Shown here piece by piece: positions 11,092 to 27,377 of a stretch of 64,000 nt of DNA. The translations under genes were made by a program, and so were the position numbers. The DNA is from Amphimedon queenslandica (Eukaryota > Porifera > Demospongiae > Haplosclerida > Niphatidae). The notes below the pieces were generated by a model, which did not search any database, was not told where the DNA came from, and saw only the letters and a program-made list of their open reading frames with translations. The DNA is taken from assembly GCF_000090795.2 (NCBI RefSeq), contig NW_003546350.1, positions 124,001-188,000 on the forward strand, written 5' to 3'. Positions within the stretch are counted from its first letter, which is position 1; every line of letters begins with the position of its first letter.

Positions 11092-13189
11092 ATGGAAGAA
11101 GAGAGCAACCCGTCGCCACAAGAGGCAGAAAACATCTCTACGATCATAGGCGACGGTCTCTCGGCTCTAAATGGAGCGAGGGCTGTAGAGAGAGGAGAGG
11201 AGTCCAATCCAGATGAAGAGAACATGTCCCTTGCTGTCCCTCCATCCAGCTCCACCCATGACGAGCAGACTGCCCTTGGTTCTGCTACAGCCATTACCAC
11301 TGTCCCTAGCCCTCAGCAGCAACAACAGCTCGTTACTGTTACAAAGCAAGAGCCCCAGGATACACTGCCTGTGACACTCAGCCCAGTCCCTATTGCTAAT
11401 ACACAGCTAGTCTCTGATATGAACCCACCACCAGCAACTTCAACTCCTACAAACCAACAGCAGCAGAGGACCATTGCTAATCTTCCTCCCAGCATACCAG
11501 CAGGGAAGATCACCAACTATTGTCCAAAGCACCCACATATTGAAGTAACGCTGGACGGCAAAGAATTGTGGGATGAGTTCTTTCGTAGAGGTACCGAGAT
11601 GATTGTTAATCGTGCAGGAAGGTAAAGGATGCATGCTGCATACCTTATTCATTTACTAGAGCAGACTATGTTATGTATTGTTTCCTTTTCTTACAGACGC
11701 ATGTTCCCTGGGTTTTCAATCAGCATTAGTGGCCTCAAGCCTAAATCAAAGTACACAATGAAGTTGGACATTGTGCTAGCTGACACTCACAGATTCAAAT
11801 TTCTCAACGCCAGGTATGCAGTTACATTCAGACATTTTGCAGCATGCTTGATCACATACCTCCTTATGTCCAATAGATGGTTACCAGTAGGCAGTGCTGA
11901 ACCTCAGTCTCAATATGAGACCTACATACACCCTGACTCTCCTAATACTGGGACGTTTTGGATGAGGCATGGGGTCTCCTTTAGGAAGCTAAAGATCACC
12001 AACAACAAAGATAGGCCTGGTTCTAATGTGAGTGCAATGGTAATGAAGCATCTTTTTAAAATTGTGTAATTATGTTTTATAACTTAGGCACTCTTGCACT
12101 CTATGCATAAGTACTTCCTTCGCTTGTATATTGAAGAGGAGAAGAAGGTACCTAGTCAATCAGGGGAAAAAGGAGAAAAAGGTGGAGACAAAGAGAGAGG
12201 AGGAGGAGAGGAGAAGTCTCGTCCAACTCACCAACAAACGATAGCACGGCCAATTTTATCTATTGAGTTTCCAGAGACAACATTCATTGCCGTCACTGCG
12301 TATCAAAATGAAGAGGTTAGTCTTGTCTGTGTAGTCAATTTTTAGGTTTTGTTAGGTCACGCAGCTCAAGATCACAAATAATCCATTTGCAAAGGCATTC
12401 CGGGAAAATGCCGCAGACATGTGAGTCATTAATAAGTTTTGATTGTCCAATTAAGCCGTGATCGGCTCTCTTCCTCCAGGGACTGGGAAACAGCTCAAGC
12501 TTTGTATGGCAACTCTTCAACTTATCTTAGTCCTGGGACTACAATGACCCATGCAGGTGAATGATGTAGACATTTATAAATTAAATGTATCATTGTACAA
12601 TGTAACCCATTCTAGCTGTACAGGGTTTAGTCTTGTGTTGCAATGCTTTAGGCATTTCTTGTTATTGTTTTCAGAATGTGAAGTTGTGTTGTTGTGACTC
12701 GTGGTTCCTTTCCTTTGCTATGCATTAATGAAACACCTAATGTGTCACATGTCACACATTCTCTTTGTATGTTCTCCTTTAGGTAGCTACAACTACCTCA
12801 TGTCACCTTCTCCATCTCCCTGGGCCATTCACTCTCCGATGCTCTCCCCTCACTCCATGCCTCCATCATTCCATTCAATTGGGACCCCTCAAGCCCACTC
12901 GTTGTCAGGGACCTCGCATTATTCACCAGAGTCTCAGTTCCGGCATCCTCTCCCACCTACTCCCCAAGCAGATGCTAGTTTTTTTCAATGGCCGCAGCCA
13001 CAGCAGCAAAGGAGCAGTGAAGTCTTGCATTCTCCATACCTCCCTCCACCTTTAGTATCAACTTACCCTCACACTCCAACTCCTCTTCAACACAGCATCA
13101 TTGAGACTTCACCTTCTGGTGATACTCTCACTTTGCCTGATTTTGGGAGCACTTTTGCAACAGTTCCAACTGTGACCACAAACCATTGA
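11092..13189 (+). CDS. T-box transcription factor
   Basis: Seven exons (11092-11621, 11697-11813, 11877-12027, 12088-12315, 12356-12420, 12480-12556, 12783-13189) give 524 residues. A Ser/Pro/Gln-rich N-terminus precedes the T-box, a sequence-specific DNA-binding domain, at about residues 145-370. Visible landmarks are LWDEFF, GTEMIV, GRRMFP, HRFKF, HPDSPNTGTFWM, VSFRKLKITNN, LHSMHKY, FPETTFIAVTAYQNEEVTQL and NPFAKAFRE. The C-terminus is Pro/Ser/His-rich, as in activation regions. Two oddities: HKY is followed by FLRLYI rather than the usual QPRLH-like text, and a Lys/Glu/Gly-rich stretch of about 35 residues is inserted before the FPETTFIAVT strand, within one exon. The subfamily (Tbx2/3, Tbx4/5, Brachyury or a sponge-specific class) cannot be settled by eye. 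Confidence 0.93.
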
Positions 13190-13290
13190 AGATAAGGCGA
13201 GGAGAAGCAGCAAAACTTTTGAACTAAAACATAAACTCTATTCTACTGACAATCAATGCACTTTTCTGCATTCACTAAAGATAATTTTAA

Positions 13291-13296
13291 AATAAA
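13291..13296 (+). terminator. Poly(A) signal of the T-box gene
   Basis: AATAAA lies 102 bases after the T-box stop codon and is the first such hexamer downstream. It is assigned by position only. Confidence 0.6.
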
Positions 13297-13424
13297 GTAT
13301 ATTTCATTTTTGGCATGAAAATGGTGTGTTTATAGAATGAGGCAAAATAACTTCACCTCACAGTGATAGTAATGTAATGTATGGCCTGTTTAAGAGTAAT
13401 TCAATGTGCAAAGTTCAAAGTCCA

Positions 13425-13925
13425 ATTTTTGATTATAATCACCTCAATTTCCACAAAATATAGAGCATGATAATGTAATTAAAAATTAAGAATTCTTTCC
13501 TTTTCATTTTTGATGAAATCTGACCATTACAGGGACTTTGAGCCGATTTTGGAGCAACTTCAAAAATTCATAAAAAAATTCAAACTTGATCGGAATCAAC
13601 CCAAATTTTTTACACAACATAAAAACATGTATATGTATCAGAAAAAATTATAAAAACGAAATATTTTCTACTTTTAATTTTTGGTACAATTTGGCCGAAA
13701 TCCCTGTACTATAGTACAGGGACTTTGAGCCGATTTTGAAACAACTTCAAAAATTTGTAAAAAATTTAAACTTGATTGGAATCAACCCAAATTTTTCACA
13801 CAACATAAAAACATGTATACGTATCAGAAAAAAATTATAAAAATGAAAAATTTTCAACTTTTAATCTTTGGCAAAATTTGGCCAAAATCCCTGTGCTATA
13901 GTACAGGGACTTTTGGGCCAACTTG
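13425..13925. repeat. Satellite-like array, about 185 bp monomer
   Basis: Three partial to full units lie between the convergent T-box and whirlin-like genes. Landmarks repeat: a TTGATCGGAATCA-like start, CACAACATAAAAACATGTAT, ATCAGAAAAAATTATAAAAA and the palindrome CCCTGTACTATAGTACAGGG near 13701, with a one-base variant near 13889. Nothing else is seen between 13297 and 14033. Confidence 0.85.
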
Positions 13926-14033
13926 CATACATGAATAGTGCATTGGTTCAGATTTTCACATGTCACATCATGTCTACTTTTAAAATCTAATAATAATAAA
14001 TATAATCTCGTGTGTGTGGATAATGTAATGTAA

Positions 14034-17000
14034 TTAAGATTGAGGTGCTGACACAACTAGTTCAATGGTTGGCCTGTCACTGTCATAATTCTCATTCAAA
14101 AGATTATCTGCATCTTCACACGGAACTCCACGCAAATCATCACCATCAACTTTGATTATTATAAAACCAGGCTGTGTAAAGGAAAGAGAAGAAGGGATAC
14201 AAATAATGCAAGTATGAATGTTGTACCATATTACATTCACTTTATAATACACTCACTTGTAAGAATCCATCATTAAAGGCAGCTCCATCTTCTACCACTT
14301 CAGAGATAACAATATTACCAGACTTGTCTTTTTTTACTTCCAAGCCTGCAATATAAACGCACAAATTAACACAATTTTGATTGATAAACCTCACCTAAAA
14401 AGAAAGCAGTTTTCTGTATATCAATGAGGATTGGTTTCCCTGGACTCTCAATATTTCCGGAGAGAGGATCAGGATCAGGAGGAGCAGGTGCAGGTGGCAG
14501 CTTTTTAACCTCTTTATTGTCTTCTTGTTTCTTTGCCTCTTCATCTTCTTTGACTCTATTAGTAGCAGCGGCTGCTGGATAGTTCTCATTCCATGCCAAA
14601 AATGATTCTCTTGACTGTAAAACTGAGTCCCTATAGGATAGAACAATGATGAATACAATACAATATTACACAGTGTGAAAGTATAGATATATTTGTTGGA
14701 TTGTACCTTTGCAATTCCTTTGCTTTATTCAGTACTTCTTTAGCAGCTGGATTACCAAAAGCACCTTCAACCTCAAGCTCTCCATCTTCCTTTATAGTTT
14801 CAATCTTCTTTAGGCCTGATACTCCATTATGATCTGAACAATGATTAATAATTATAATGTGTAATGTCTCTAACTTTTTAAGTCGCTTATAACAGATTGG
14901 TAAGGTTGAGTCTTAGCCTCGTCAGTTGAAGGAGGTACGTCAGTTACTGGAGGAGGAGGAGGAGGGGAAGGAGGAGATAGAGGGAGAGGTTCTGGCTCAG
15001 GCTCTGGCTCAACTATAACAAATAATCTTTCACTGATGATGCACACGTACATTAATAAATACCTTCAACTGTAATGACTTGACGAGAAGAAGGGGGAGGA
15101 GGAGGAGGAGGAGAAGGGCTAGGAGCAACTACAAAAGATACTTTAAATTTTCAAAATAAAGTAAATCATATTTTACCATTTGTCTGAGTAGAGGGAGTAG
15201 GTGGGTGAGTGCTAGGTTGTATGGAAATTGGCATCAATATGTCTTCTTCATCTTCCTTGCCGCTACGCTTCTTCTTATTCATGGCAGCTGCTTCATGTGG
15301 AGACACAAGCTTATCAAACTTTGCTATATCTTGAGGTTTCAATAGCGGCCTAAAATATAACAAAATTAAAATAATTATAATTGATAATGTTACCTGACGT
15401 CATTGAGTAGCTCCAGTTTAGCAGGAGTATCAAGTATTACCACAAGAAATTGAACTAGATTCTTTAATTTACCACCTTCCTCATACTACATATAGATATA
15501 CACAGATATATGTGTACATCATATTAACTAATCTTAATTAACATACATCACTTAGTTTCCTCTTTAATGCAGCAACTTCATCTTCATTTAATAATTTACG
15601 AGCTGAATCCAGCAGCTGCTCACTAACTGGACTGAATACTGTAGACGCTAACATAACTTGAGTACCTACCCCATACTCAAACCTGCAGGAACAGTGACAC
15701 TCAAAGAGAACCAGTTAAATGTAGCTGTCCTTACTTTGGGCCTGAATTAGGATCATCTGGTGATATCTCAGATTCACTTGTTTGATGGTGAAGAGGCTGG
15801 TGTGAGTTTTCTGATGTTGCTGGAGTTGAAGTTGCCAAAGGAGAGATGGGTGATCTGCCATAGTCACCTGCATCTAAATGATGTAAGTATACAGCATGTC
15901 AAGTGTTGCTAATACTCCATTAAATTGTACTTGAAGATGATCTTGCTCTTCTAACAAATTTAGGTGATTCTGTGAGTCTGTCTTTAAAGTCTGACGGAGA
16001 ACCATCAGTTTTGTGAAGTTTAGTACGTGGAAGACTATTGTAACCGTCAACCCCTAGAAATGAGCTAATAATGAATAACACCTAAGCACAGGATTGAATA
16101 TACTTCTAATATTCTCCTTAGACTCCCTGTCCTTCTTAGATACAAGTTTAGGGATTCGTCCAACCGACTAATGGTAAAGGAAAAGATTGTATTTAATAGA
16201 TAGAGTGTGTGATTTTACTTTGACGGTCATGATCAGTAGTTGGTTGTTCTTCAATATTGAGGCAGCCTCATTATGAAGAATATTCCGGAAACTAGTATTG
16301 TTAACAGTCAGTATCTGATCACCAACCTGCAGGCCATGTTCTTCACAAACTGATCCAGGATCAACCCTGTCATCAATAAATATTGAAACAGCAATGTTGA
16401 GTAATAATGTCAGCCTTACTCCACAACAAATATCCCAAGCTTGAATTCTTGTCCTCCTCTTATTTTGAGACCAAAAGGTCGTCCATGCTCTTTCCTAACT
16501 ACCACCTTTCTCTTGTCAGCAGACGAGAGCAAGTGATCATCAAACTGCTCCACCTACAGACACGAGTACACAAGTATAATATAAGTATGTCATTGATATT
16601 TGATATTGTGCTGGTGAGTGATCTCAACTTACATCATCATTATCAACAATCCCGTTCTCTTTGACTGGCCTTCCTTGTGGGTCCACCCTTTTATACAAAA
16701 AGAATAAGTTTCATTAGACCATACACTGTACTTCCTTACCATGTGAATGCCTCAGATGTAGGACTATCAAACTGGGGTAGCCTGCCCATACTCCACAGAA
16801 TGATTCTGAACTTGTCGAATGCCTTGATAACTGTAACAGCTGATTCATGTGATATCCATTCAAAATTGATCCCATTAACTTCGCTGATTTGATCTCCAAT
16901 TTGAATACCAGCTGCTTCTGCCGCTGATCCTATCTCAACGTGAGATATGAAAATCCCCAGCCCCATCTCCTTCCCGCCTCTAATACTGAAACCCAGTGGT

Positions 17001-17428
17001 CTCCTTCTAAATCTCTCTATCAACACTTCTTTTGTTTGTCTTCTTCTTGAGCTCTTGTGGTGAAACATTGGATGTGCCATCTTCTTATAAGGAGCAATGG
17101 AGTCGTATTCTTTATGGTCACTCTTAGGAATTAGATCTCTGATGGTCATTAAAAGGTCCAGTTTCTCAGGCGTGTCAAGGCAGGAGAGAAGAGCTTTCAT
17201 TAAAATTGAGACATTGCGATAGCTCGTGTATTCTTTCAAGGCATACTGAATGTACTCCTTTTCCGACTTGTCCAATAGGTAGTTGGCATCTTGACGGAAC
17301 TCTTGTACTCTAATATTCTTCTCTAGTTCTTTCTGGTAGGCCATTCCTCCCTCTGCTTTGATTTGCAGCCTATTATTGGGTGGGGCTGGTAATGGAGCTA
17401 GATAGATCACGTGATCAGATCCACCCAT
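14034..17428 (-). CDS. WHRN: Whirlin-like scaffold (harmonin/whirlin/PDZD7 family)
   Basis: Domain order is HHD1, PDZ1, PDZ2, HHD2, Pro-rich region, PDZ3, which is whirlin's. The first exon (to 16740) encodes HHD1 (LDTPEKLDLLMTIRDLIP) and PDZ1, with loop RRRPLGFSIRGGKEMGLGIF. PDZ2 (16556-16166) has GRPFGLKIRGGQEFKLGIFV. HHD2 (about 15690-15300) has the parallel LDTPAKLELLNDVRPLLK. The linker is rich in Pro and Glu-Pro repeats (15172-14870). PDZ3 ends just before the stop at 14034. Whirlin family proteins organise actin-based protrusions and the base of cilia, binding partners through their PDZ domains. The start is uncertain: ATG at 17428 is the first in frame, but the frame stays open to a possible splice acceptor near 17474, so an upstream exon may exist. 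GFPT lies upstream on the same strand. Confidence 0.85.
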
Positions 17429-17685
17429 TCTTTTCCAGTAACCTGAAGTATTTAGTCTTTCTCCTATGTATCTGTACAAAATCAAAAATTATCGATTCAT
17501 CTGATTACTAGCATCTTGCTCTTTGGAAAAAGATTATTAGATAAATAACACCTGGTTTATTAATGGTTGCTAAGTAGATACTCTTCTTGCCTTGTGTAAG
17601 CAATGTCTTATTCAGTAGTGACGATATATGATATGGTATTTAATCAATAAAAGGTATATATAATTTAGTCATATAGTTCTTAAAA

Positions 17686-22644
<4,959 letters not shown>

Positions 22645-22771
22645 CACTTTCACCAGTTTCTTGAAGTTAAGGGTAATTAATAAAAGCCAAAACCACGCCC
22701 AAATTAGGTCAATTTTCCCGCCAAAGCGCGCCATTAAGCTATTGTCAGGATTACTGAAATATACGGAACAG
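22645..22771 (-). promoter_or_regulatory. Putative GFPT promoter with an E2F-like site and GC box
   Basis: CCACGCCC at 22693-22700 and TTTTCCCGCC at 22713-22722, the latter followed by AAAGCGCGCC, lie 50-90 bases upstream of the GFPT start. TTTCCCGCC is the textbook E2F core. Binding is not shown; the assignment is by motif and position. Confidence 0.4.
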
Positions 22772-24250
22772 GGACCCCATAAAAGTAGGAGTAGGAGTTT
22801 GCTAGATAAAAGTAGGAGTAGAAGTAGGAGTTACACAACTTTTTTTAAATGCGTGGGTGGATATACCACCACACATTTAAAAAAAGTGGTAAGTCAGCAC
22901 TTTTTTAATAAAAAAAGTGGTGACTTACCACTTTATTTTTATTTTTATTTTTTTTAGTGGTAAGTGGGTGGTAAGTCAGCCGCCCACGCACTAAACAAAA
23001 TCAGGAGCAGAGTGGAATACGTAGTGTGTAGTTGTTATGATCATAACTAGTCTAAGATATTAAATTTTTTGTGATTTTCATTGTGCATTTATATATTTTT
23101 CTTCATGAGAGCAACTTAAACAAAAACTTTTAAAATAATAGTAACTAAAATAAATCAAATTTAAGTTACAGCTAATTTTACTTACGATGCTATAGCAATG
23201 ATTAATTAATCAACACAAGTGCAGCAGCTTCATGTAGATCCAAACAAATCATTGATTATTACTGTAAAAATTGTATTGGAGACACCATACAACACAAATG
23301 TCTATGCATGCCCAAAAAATTTTAACAACATTGGTTTTTTTTACTGAAATTAAATATAAAAATTATTTCCTCGTGTAAAAATTAGCATTTTTTGGTATAA
23401 GGTAAATGATGCGTTATGTATCATTATTATTTTGACTATTAAGTTATCATTTTCTAACTTGTGCAGTTGTTTCTGAAATAATTGTGAGTTTAATCTTAGT
23501 ATCTGTAGATACAGCCATAGATATTACAGCTAAGTATTAAAGTCAGTACTCCACGGTATCAAATTTGTAGCCGGGCCGAGTTCAATTCTTTTTAAATGTT
23601 GCCTATTAGCATTGTTAATTTGTCTCTGCATTATGTTTTATACTGTTTGCATTTAAATATGACATTTAAAAAAGACAAAATCAAGTTAAAATAAAGGTAG
23701 CTATAGCTACGACTTCATCCTTTCCAAAATAATTAAAATAGAGCTAGTGAAGTGCACTCAGTGAGATGGTGTAAATTTGCAATGGCAATAGCAGTGGATA
23801 AATTTACTCCATTATTAGAATTTCCATACTGAGTACATCTTTCATAACACTTTTTAAGTGTGCTAAATTGTCACATAATTATTTCTTTAATTTTTGTAGG
23901 TCAACCATCAATATATCTTAACTATAACTTTTTAATAATTCATGCATTGTTGTACATGTACTAGCTATGTTAGTACTGTTAGTCTATAATGTGCAAGAAC
24001 TTAACCAACACAATATCATAGAAAAAATTATCAAGCAAGAAAAAGGATGGACATGCAAAAGAGAGTCAAAGTGAGAGAAAGAGAGAATGCACTAAATATG
24101 ATAAAAGCTAGATGGACGGTAAAGCACAGATCTATAAATACTTGACCAGAATAATCTAATCATAATAAAAATAGTAACAATGGTAACAATAGATCAAATA
24201 CTTAATCAGAAGGTTATGGTTAATGTATCAGTATAATGAGACTACCATTA

Positions 24251-24457
24251 AGGCCACTCCAATTTGATTCCTTGTTTCCCATTACCCGCCCGCATGGGGC
24301 CGCATCGCTATTCATTATTGCGGTTTTTCATTGATTATACAAGCAATTTATACAGCTGATAATGAATAAATTTAATGAAAATGAACAAACCCGCCGCGCC
24401 CGCCCGCATCAGGCCCGCCTCTGTAATGGGAAACTATGAATCTTATTGGAGTGGCCT
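24251..24457. mobile_element. MITE with 35 bp terminal inverted repeats
   Basis: The ends are AGGCCACTCCAATTTGATTC... and its reverse complement, AGGCCACTCCAATAAGATTC.... The arms continue through GTTTCCCATTAC and enclose a GC-rich centre of CCCGCCCGCAT boxes. The element is about 207 bp, non-coding and nested in the 2.2 kb element. Confidence 0.8.
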
Positions 24458-24700
24458 AATAAAGACTGCAAAGTGTTTACCTATACATTATTCCTGTGTA
24501 CTCAATGAAAAAAAAGTAGCCCTCCAATTTATAAAACAAACTAAATTAACTCACCAAACTAACTCAAATTTATTGTTAAAATCATTTAAATTGCCTATAA
24601 ATGTCTTTACCTTCAAAAAATAAAGTAGCTGCACCTACTTTTTAATCATATCATGGCTGCATGGGCGGATGACTCTTACCCACCCACGCATTTACTTCTA

Positions 24701-24853
24701 AAGGCCTCCATACACTAGGCAACTTGTTGCTAGCAACCAAGCAACATGTTGCCAAAAATAGAACATCTTTCTATTTCTGGCAACATGTTGCTTACAAGAT
24801 CAAAGTAACCACAAATGTTGCTAGCAACATGTTGCCTCGTGTATGAAGGCCTT
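24701..24853. mobile_element. MITE with long terminal inverted repeats
   Basis: AAGGCCTCCATACACTAGGC at the left matches AAGGCCTTCATACACGAGGC read inward from the right. The arms continue through GCAACATGTTGCTAGCAAC-type text, so most of the 153 bp can form a hairpin. It has inserted within the minisatellite end of the 2.2 kb element. Confidence 0.8.
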
Positions 24854-25059
24854 AACTCCTACTCCTACTTTTATGATTTTATCTAGCAAACTCCTACTCC
24901 TACTCCTACTCCTACTTTTATCTAGCAAACTCCTACTCCTACTCCTACTCCTACTCCTACTCCTACTTTTATCGGGTCCTACGGAGGGAACATACTGCAC
25001 AAAGTTCAAAGCTGCGAGATGGAGCCATTCAACACTCTCTACTTTTATTACCTGCTGGT

Positions 25060-25702
25060 NNNNNNNNNNNNNNNNNNNNNNNNNNNNNNNNNNNNNNNNN
25101 NNNNNNNNNNNNNNNNNNNNNNNNNNNNNNNNNNNNNNNNNNNNNNNNNNNNNNNNNNNNNNNNNNNNNNNNNNNNNNNNNNNNNNNNNNNNNNNNNNNN
25201 NNNNNNNNNNNNNNNNNNNNNNNNNNNNNNNNNNNNNNNNNNNNNNNNNNNNNNNNNNNNNNNNNNNNNNNNNNNNNNNNNNNNNNNNNNNNNNNNNNNN
25301 NNNNNNNNNNNNNNNNNNNNNNNNNNNNNNNNNNNNNNNNNNNNNNNNNNNNNNNNNNNNNNNNNNNNNNNNNNNNNNNNNNNNNNNNNNNNNNNNNNNN
25401 NNNNNNNNNNNNNNNNNNNNNNNNNNNNNNNNNNNNNNNNNNNNNNNNNNNNNNNNNNNNNNNNNNNNNNNNNNNNNNNNNNNNNNNNNNNNNNNNNNNN
25501 NNNNNNNNNNNNNNNNNNNNNNNNNNNNNNNNNNNNNNNNNNNNNNNNNNNNNNNNNNNNNNNNNNNNNNNNNNNNNNNNNNNNNNNNNNNNNNNNNNNN
25601 NNNNNNNNNNNNNNNNNNNNNNNNNNNNNNNNNNNNNNNNNNNNNNNNNNNNNNNNNNNNNNNNNNNNNNNNNNNNNNNNNNNNNNNNNNNNNNNNNNNN
25701 NN
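25060..25702. other. Assembly gap (run of N)
   Basis: Bases are unknown. The flanks are repetitive: the minisatellite end of the 2.2 kb element on the left and an AAT microsatellite on the right, which probably explains the break. Any 5' exons of the DUF5648 gene that begins at 26530 could lie here. Confidence 0.99.
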
Positions 25703-25753
25703 TATTTCCTAACCTCTATTATTTGTCCTTCCCACTTCTTACCTGTAAAGTGT

Positions 25754-25811
<58 letters not shown>

Positions 25812-25861
25812 CAACAACAACTTGAAATAAAGCCATGTGATGGTATTTCTTATTGTTCATC

Positions 25862-26290
25862 TACCAAAAGTTGGGGGGCTAAGCCCCTCCCAGAGGCGCA
25901 TTTAAGGGGGGGCTGAGGGGGCTTGAGCACCCCCCTCAGGGCTGGGCTCAGAAAAAATTACTGAAGTCCTGGACTCTTGCATGACTACCAAGCCTCTTAA
26001 CAAAGTTATTTAGCCCCCTTATCATGATTTCAGCAGTTTCCAGTGCTTTAAGGAGCAATCAAAAGTACCAGTAACATAGCAGTATGCTTGAAATGATCTT
26101 GGCCCCACCCGTAATTGACGAAAATGCAGGAAAAGGCTGTTTTACCGCCGTAAAAATGGGTGTGGCCAAAATCGCGGCACACTTCGCGCACCCTCAGCAC
26201 CCCTTTCCCCAATTCCTAGATACGCCCCTGCCCTCCTGCTGAAAAGTTGGGGGGGCTTCAGCCCCCTAGCCCCCCCTTTCCTACACCTAT
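25862..26290. mobile_element. Nested GC-rich MITE-like elements
   Basis: An inner element of about 340 bp starts CAGAGGCGCATTTAAGG (about 25891) and ends CTAGATACGCCCCTG (about 26231), imperfect inverted ends of the CAGGGGCG type common in animal MITEs. It is flanked on both sides by CCCTCC-like text. It interrupts an outer repeat whose halves both contain AAAAGTTGGGGGGCTxxGCC. There is no coding capacity. Confidence 0.55.
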
Positions 26291-26529
26291 GGTTGTGATC
26301 ATTGTTCAGCATTCAAGGGCGGATCTGCATGAGTAGGTGCAAGTTAATGGGCGTACCGGTACTCTAACTAGGGTGTATACTGGGTAGTCGAGCGAGTACT
26401 GATTGACCTTTGATTATAGATGACACTATGTTCTATACATTGGTTCGCATGCAAGACTGCTCTGGCTGCATGCAAGACTGACTTAACAATCTGTATTTTA
26501 CTCATTTATATAATACCTTGCGTATAGCC

Positions 26530-27154
26530 GAGCCCAAGTGCACATGCCCTCCTGATATAGCTGAAGAAGTCAAGGCTGCAATTGGTTCTTTCGTACCACT
26601 CTACCAGTATTTAGGTCAGTTCACATAATGTTACCATGCATACTTATTATGTGTACATCAGGATCAGGTCATGGTGCTAATCATTTCTACACTACCTCTC
26701 CAGATGAGGTTGGAACTACCATCCCTGGTCAAATAGGTAAACATGGTTTCAAGAGTGAAGGAATTGCTGCTCACATTTATGCTGGTGAGAAGATAACATC
26801 ATTATCTGCCAATGCTAAGCATCTTTCTTCTTATACACATGTATACATGTACTTGTAGCTCCAGCTGTTGTTCCACTTTACAGATATTACAATGGAGGAA
26901 TACAAGATAGTCTCTATACAGCAAACTTCAACGAGTTAAGATGTGAAGCTGCTGGTTGGAAATATGAAGGCATTCAAGGATATTGCTTCAAGAATTCTTT
27001 GCCTGGCATCAATCGCCCTTTGTACCGATACTGGAGTGATAATGCTAATGATCATTTTTACACAACAAATGAATCTGAGATTGGAACAACAACCATTGGA
27101 GTTACAGGGAATCATGGTTATAGATTTGAAGATATAGTCTGCTATGTTGTATAA
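26530..27154 (+). CDS. DUF5648 repeat protein, copy A (5' end not found)
   Basis: Three in-frame exons (26530-26613, 26661-26785, 26860-27154) encode three tandem modules of the DUF5648 type: an LYRYW/LYQYL strand, HFYTT, then a GW.YEGI-like turn. The second module has LYTANFNELRCEAAGWKYEG and the third NDHFYTTNESEIGTT. It matches copies B and C exon for exon but is clearly more diverged. The upstream part opens at a splice acceptor with AEPKCTCPPDIAEEVK, unlike B and C. No signal-peptide exon was found, so the gene is partial or its first exon lies upstream, perhaps in the gap. Function is unknown; paralogues B and C look secreted. Confidence 0.75.
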
Positions 27155-27377
27155 TGGAACCATTGAAACTAGCACAAACAATAGTAGAGAAACATTTTCT
27201 TTATTTTTTTTGTAGCGTCACAATGAGTTTTTATGCATGAGAATAAGAGGAAAAATAATAATAATAATCATACTAATACATTTTAATTGAGTTGCTAATA
27301 ATTTGAAGAACAGACAGTAAAAGGTGAAGGGGGTAATACGTACACAAGCAGTTTACACATTCATTATTATCATTAAT

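Larger units (their letters stand above)
22772..24979. mobile_element. 2.2 kb inverted-repeat element with minisatellite ends (non-autonomous)
   Basis: The left end reads GGACCCCATAAAAGTAGGAG and the right end, reverse-complemented, reads GGACCCGATAAAAGTAGGAG. Both ends carry arrays of GTAGGA units punctuated by TTTGCTAGATAAAAGTAGGA. Inner inverted pieces ATGCGTGGGTGG (about 22849) and CCACCCACGCAT (about 24680) extend the symmetry. TACGGA lies just outside each end, but four bases away on the left, so it is a weak target-duplication candidate. There is no transposase frame. Two smaller MITEs are nested inside. The family is not recognised. Confidence 0.65.

Noticed and set aside
11010-11652. 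Antisense frames across the first T-box exon
   Set aside because: They are shadows of a low-complexity Ser/Pro/Gln coding exon with no family features.
17560-17590. Half X-box (GGTTGCTAAGTAGA) upstream of the whirlin-like gene
   Set aside because: The second half-site does not fit the consensus and the true transcription start is unknown.
24843-25860. Long frames on both strands spanning the gap
   Set aside because: They are open only because N codons carry no stops. The real ends are minisatellite and AAT microsatellite.
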